From Malus domestica (Eukaryota; Streptophyta; Magnoliopsida; Rosales; Rosaceae), in contig NC_091667.1 of the NCBI RefSeq assembly GCF_042453785.1, positions 32,294,001-32,358,000 on the forward strand: DNA of 64,000 nucleotides, read 5' to 3'. How positions within the stretch are numbered: position 1 is the first letter of the stretch; every line of letters begins with the position of its first letter. Positions 60,418-64,000 of the stretch are shown piece by piece. The notes beneath the pieces are model-generated. The model had not been told where the DNA came from, made no database searches, and saw nothing but the letters and a program-made list of their open reading frames with translations. A program made the translations under genes and the position numbers.

Positions 60418-62390
60418 CTATGCATTATAATGAACTTTGCACAAAATTGTAAAATCAACTAAAAATCGTGTGTGTTAACATAATTTTTAGGAAAAATGCA
60501 ATTTTTTATTTTCACGAAATATTTTTCGTATAAGTTAAGGAAAATTTTATAAGGCACTTGGAATTGGTTTTACCATTTATTGAGCCTCAAATGTATTTTT
60601 AATAGAATATTTAAGACGAAAACTAAACAATAAGCGGAATAAATAGTAGCCAGGTCCAAAACATTGCCAAAATAAGGTTGACTCATTTTGGAAGGGCAAG
60701 GGTGATAAGAACATTCTTTAGACGTTACCAAACACGTAGGACCCTCACTTCGTCAATGGCGTTAAACATTCTCACCACAGTGGAAGGTTCACGGCGGTGT
60801 GCTGAAGTAGAAAGAGGCAAAGTAAGCGCCGAAGCAGATATGTGGTGGGTAACGTGGGTTATGTGCACGTAAAACGAAGTAGGCTCTGCCCATAAAAAAT
60901 GAGGTGGGCGCCATCACAAAAAACAAGGCAGAATAAAGTTGTGCACAAAACGAGGTGGGCGACGTGTGGAAAATGAGGCAGGCAAAAAGAGGCAGGCTCG
61001 GAGCACTGGTCAACTATGGTTGGTCGAACGAAGCATTGGTACTGGGGTGGGGCATTTATAAGTCGCTATCAACCATGATAGAATTCACAGTAAAGTCCCC
61101 ACTTTTAACATTGTAACTTCTTCATTAAAAAAAAATTTATCCGCCGCGCCATGGCAAAGAAAAAAAATTTGAGTGCGCTAGACACTAAATCGCACCGAAC
61201 TCATAATGTTATTTTTATGGCCCACTACTATTCACACGCTCCTAAACTCTAAAACATCAATTTTATTTATTTTATGTTTTTTTTTAATTTTTGTTAAAAT
61301 TTTTCTTTTTTCCCTTACCATAATACCAAACTATCATCTTCATGTTTTACAAAATGTATTTTTAGTGAACTTTTTTTAATAATCCATGTGAGAACACTCA
61401 AAAAACAAGAATATAAATATAAATCTAAAGTTATTTGATTCTAAATAAAGTAACATAGGAAGAAAAAAAATATTTGATGGGAAAAGAAAAAAGTACAAAA
61501 TAAATCAATAAAATATAAAATGTTACGATCGGTACTTCGTTACCGCTTTTAAATGGTGAATGTCGCTAGTGTAGTAGTTACAATTCAGCACAACAATCGC
61601 TAAATTCATACCGATTCTTCCCTTTTAATTTTTTTTTTGTTTTTTATTAATTTGTTTTTTATTGCTTTTACTATTATAACAAATTACCACATTCATGTTC
61701 TTCAAAATATACTTTTCTGTACAAAATCTGTTATATTCATATTTAAAAACTTGAAACCAATGATTTAAAATATAAATTTAAAGATATTTCAATTTAATAG
61801 CGGTTACTCAAATAAAGTAACGTATGAAGAAAAAACAAAAAAGCAAAATAAATAGATAAATTGGAATAGGGAAAGATCTTTACCACGCTATTGATCCTCG
61901 TCCAGTCGTCCGGGGCGACATCTGGTGGTGGCGGGCATCAACTACCGGCTTGTCATTTCCATCTTACATGAATTCTCAAAATCTCACGATGCAGCGAAGG
62001 TGAAAGCAAATGGATATTATGATGAACTTTGGACAAAATTGTAAAACCAACTAAAAACTGTAGAGTTAACACACACGCTTTTTTTGGGAAAAATTGAAAT
62101 TATTTATTTTCATGAAATATTTTGCTATAGCATTAAAGGACACTTTATAAGACACTTGGAATTGGTTTTAACGTTTACGGAGTCTCAAATGTATTTTTAA
62201 TAGAATATTTAAGTCGAAAACTAAACAATAAGTAGAATAAATAATAGCGATGCCCATCACACTCGAGAATATCAATGAAAAGTCTTACATGAATTCTCAG
62301 AACCTCATGGCGAAGAGGAGATGAAAAGCAAATGGATTTTATAACGAACTTTGTACAAAATTGTAAAATCAACTAAAAACCATGAGTGTA
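60418..62390 (+). repeat. Diverged direct repeats in an AT-rich region
   Basis: 60420-60650 matches 62020-62250, sharing for example ACTTGGAATTGGTTTTA, CTCAAATGTATTTTTAATAG and AATATTTAAG-CGAAAACTAA. A third partial copy starts at 62330. 61260-61540 similarly resembles 61620-61860, and 61970-62016 resembles 62288-62338. The family is unknown. Confidence 0.75.
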
Positions 62391-62879
62391 CATGAAAATG
62401 GTTAATTATAATCTTAAATTTGTGATTACGTATTTACAAGGGATTGGTTTTGAATTTCATATTTAATGGAAGCAGATCCACATGAATCGTTCAAATATAA
62501 GCATATTGAGATGAAGATCCACCGAATCTACATTTTTTATCGGCGAGATTGAATCTGATTCACGTATTGTTATATGAGTAAATGTCACACGAAAAAGTGA
62601 CTTTGCGTACTCCAACTGAGGGAAGAAATTCACCAAGAATCTTCAACCTCGTAGTTAAGTTTGCCACTTAATTATAAATTTACAAGCATCCTATGGGTAA
62701 TTTAACCACTAAGCTGTCATCTGTTTCAGGAATACAAACTTAGCAATTTACGATCGAGTTCTTTTTTTGTTTGGTCAAATTCTACAACGAAGTTCATGAC
62801 CTTTTGATTCAATGAATGTACACCAATTTACACTGAAACTCCAACAATTAATCTCTACTGTAGTATCCACGTTAAGGGG

Positions 62880-62995
62880 TAAAATAGTGAGCTAAGTCTC
62901 ACAATGGACTAGCATGTGGTTCAAATTCGTTTTTGGGGAAAATCAAACATAAGACCTCTCACTTACAAGTGAAGATGAATATCACTAGGAACGAA
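62880..62995 (-). mobile_element. SINE copy
   Basis: Read on the minus strand: CTAGTGATATTCATCTTCAC, then TTGTAAGTGAGAGGTCTTA and GTTTGATTTTCC, followed by the body ending near GCTCACTATTTTAC. Same family as 26551 and 45162. The target duplication was not resolved. Confidence 0.6.
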
Positions 62996-64000
62996 ATAGG
63001 AGAAAGTATACAGAAAATACAGTTCTTTTCTATTTTCATTAGTATTAGATCAGCATCTACTAAAATTTAACCATAGTCAATATTTTATTATCATACGAAA
63101 TCCCTAACAAATAGAGAACAACTTACATACATCCTCTGGGACGCTAATGGGGTGGCATCACATGCCAAACAAAATGTCATGTGTTAACTAGAGAAACAGA
63201 TAAAAATGGAGTATGATTCTCTCTTCTCCAAATTATTGTTTCCTTATGTTCCCTCTTATTTGAGTGGTTGCGATTAAGTTATATCAACATGTTGTGTTGA
63301 CTTGTTTATAAAGAGAAAAAGAAGAAGAAAGTGAGAGAGAAGAGGAGGGCAAGGAAGGAAATTTGGAGGTAAGAGAATGCTAACATAAAAATAACATGGA
63401 ACATCTAGGTGAGCAAAAGCTTCTCTGTCAAGTTTCAACTAACCTCTCCGCAGCAAAACAGGCTTTCTGATTGGGATGCTTGTCATCTTCCAACCCACTT
63501 TTATCAAGCAAACATGTGTGAAGTTAAAACAAGAAAAAAAATTTCAGTCCAGTATTCTTCTGTGACCCCTTGCTTCTTTGAGTAGAATTGTTCATTGGCA
63601 TTTCGCTTCCTTGAACTTGTATTTTTGTGAATTTAAAGTTATGATTAATTACTATATTTGATATGACAGTTTCAATTTTTGGCCACGACATTCTTGTAAG
63701 GATGATAATTAATGGTCAATATTTTTCTCTACTATATCCTATTTTTCAATTCGAGAATGACTTATATGTAACAAGTTTACAGTCATAGTAGCATACGTCT
63801 GTTCTAATAAATCAATAACATGTGTACATTTTTCAACACATGACGTTGTATTATTAAATCTAAACACATAACTCGTTTCATGTAAATTGTTCTCCTCCAA
63901 TTTGTACATTCATCTTGATAATTCTTTTAAATCATAAAAAACATGAAAATGTATATAAAACAATATAAATATATAATAACAATGAGATTTGAGATTCTAA

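Larger units (their letters stand above)
60099..64000. other. AT-rich region with local duplications, no gene recognised
   Basis: No protein motif seen. A GC-richer patch at 60780-61010 repeats a GAGGTGGGC / GAGGCAGGC unit. Two sets of direct duplications dominate 60418-62390 (listed separately). The last 1 kb is ordinary AT-rich sequence. Confidence 0.45.

Overview
This is a plant nuclear genomic window. It has intron-containing genes with plant-only families (CC-NBS-LRR, QWRF, a TDR/PXY-type LRR kinase), site II and telo-box promoter motifs, and AT-rich intergenic DNA full of plant transposons. A Cassandra-type LTR carrying a 5S-like sequence, and the general look of the repeats and proteins, suggest a woody eudicot, probably Rosaceae (apple or pear type). 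The family assignment is inference.

Layout. 1-7 kb: an intact single-exon CC-NBS-LRR resistance-type gene (minus, 4284-6929) beside a rearranged, internally inverted pseudogene copy (2052-3463) that carries a solo LTR. 7-9 kb: MITE-like elements and a Copia RNase H scrap. 9-11.4 kb: intronless splicing factor SF1/BBP (plus). 15.3-17.9 kb: nine-exon RNA polymerase III subunit RPC4 (plus). 18.7-21.4 kb: a convergent four-exon gene for an unrecognised tail-anchored protein, here called gene X (minus), with a solo LTR in its second intron. 22.1-33 kb: two decayed copies of ribosomal protein L15, one interrupted by a young non-autonomous Copia-like element. Between them lies a chimeric gene. 33.3-38.4 kb: a complete CACTA DNA transposon with gene-like cargo. 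38.4-49 kb: mostly intergenic, with a SINE and MITEs. 49.1-53.4 kb: two-exon LRR receptor kinase TDR/PXY with a start-overlapping upstream ORF. 54.5-56 kb: Cassandra solo LTR and a hAT-type element. 56.8-58.5 kb: four-exon QWRF-family gene (minus). 58.8-64 kb: a MULE-like element and a locally duplicated AT-rich region.

The most unusual object is the chimeric gene at 27090-29221. The promoter and first exons of RPC4 were copied in direct orientation (14779-16423 to 26362-28220) and joined inside an exon to an inverted copy of the 3' half of gene X (20382-18363 to 28221-29658). The fusion is in frame, every splice site is retained, and a 214-residue ORF stays open. It would put 65 residues of a Pol III subunit on a tail-anchored membrane protein. 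Later insertions differ between parents and copy (solo LTR only in the parent; SINE and SINE fragment only in the copy), so the events can be ordered.

I see no operon-like cooperation. The genes are independent housekeeping (SF1, RPC4), developmental (TDR, QWRF) and defence (NBS-LRR) loci.
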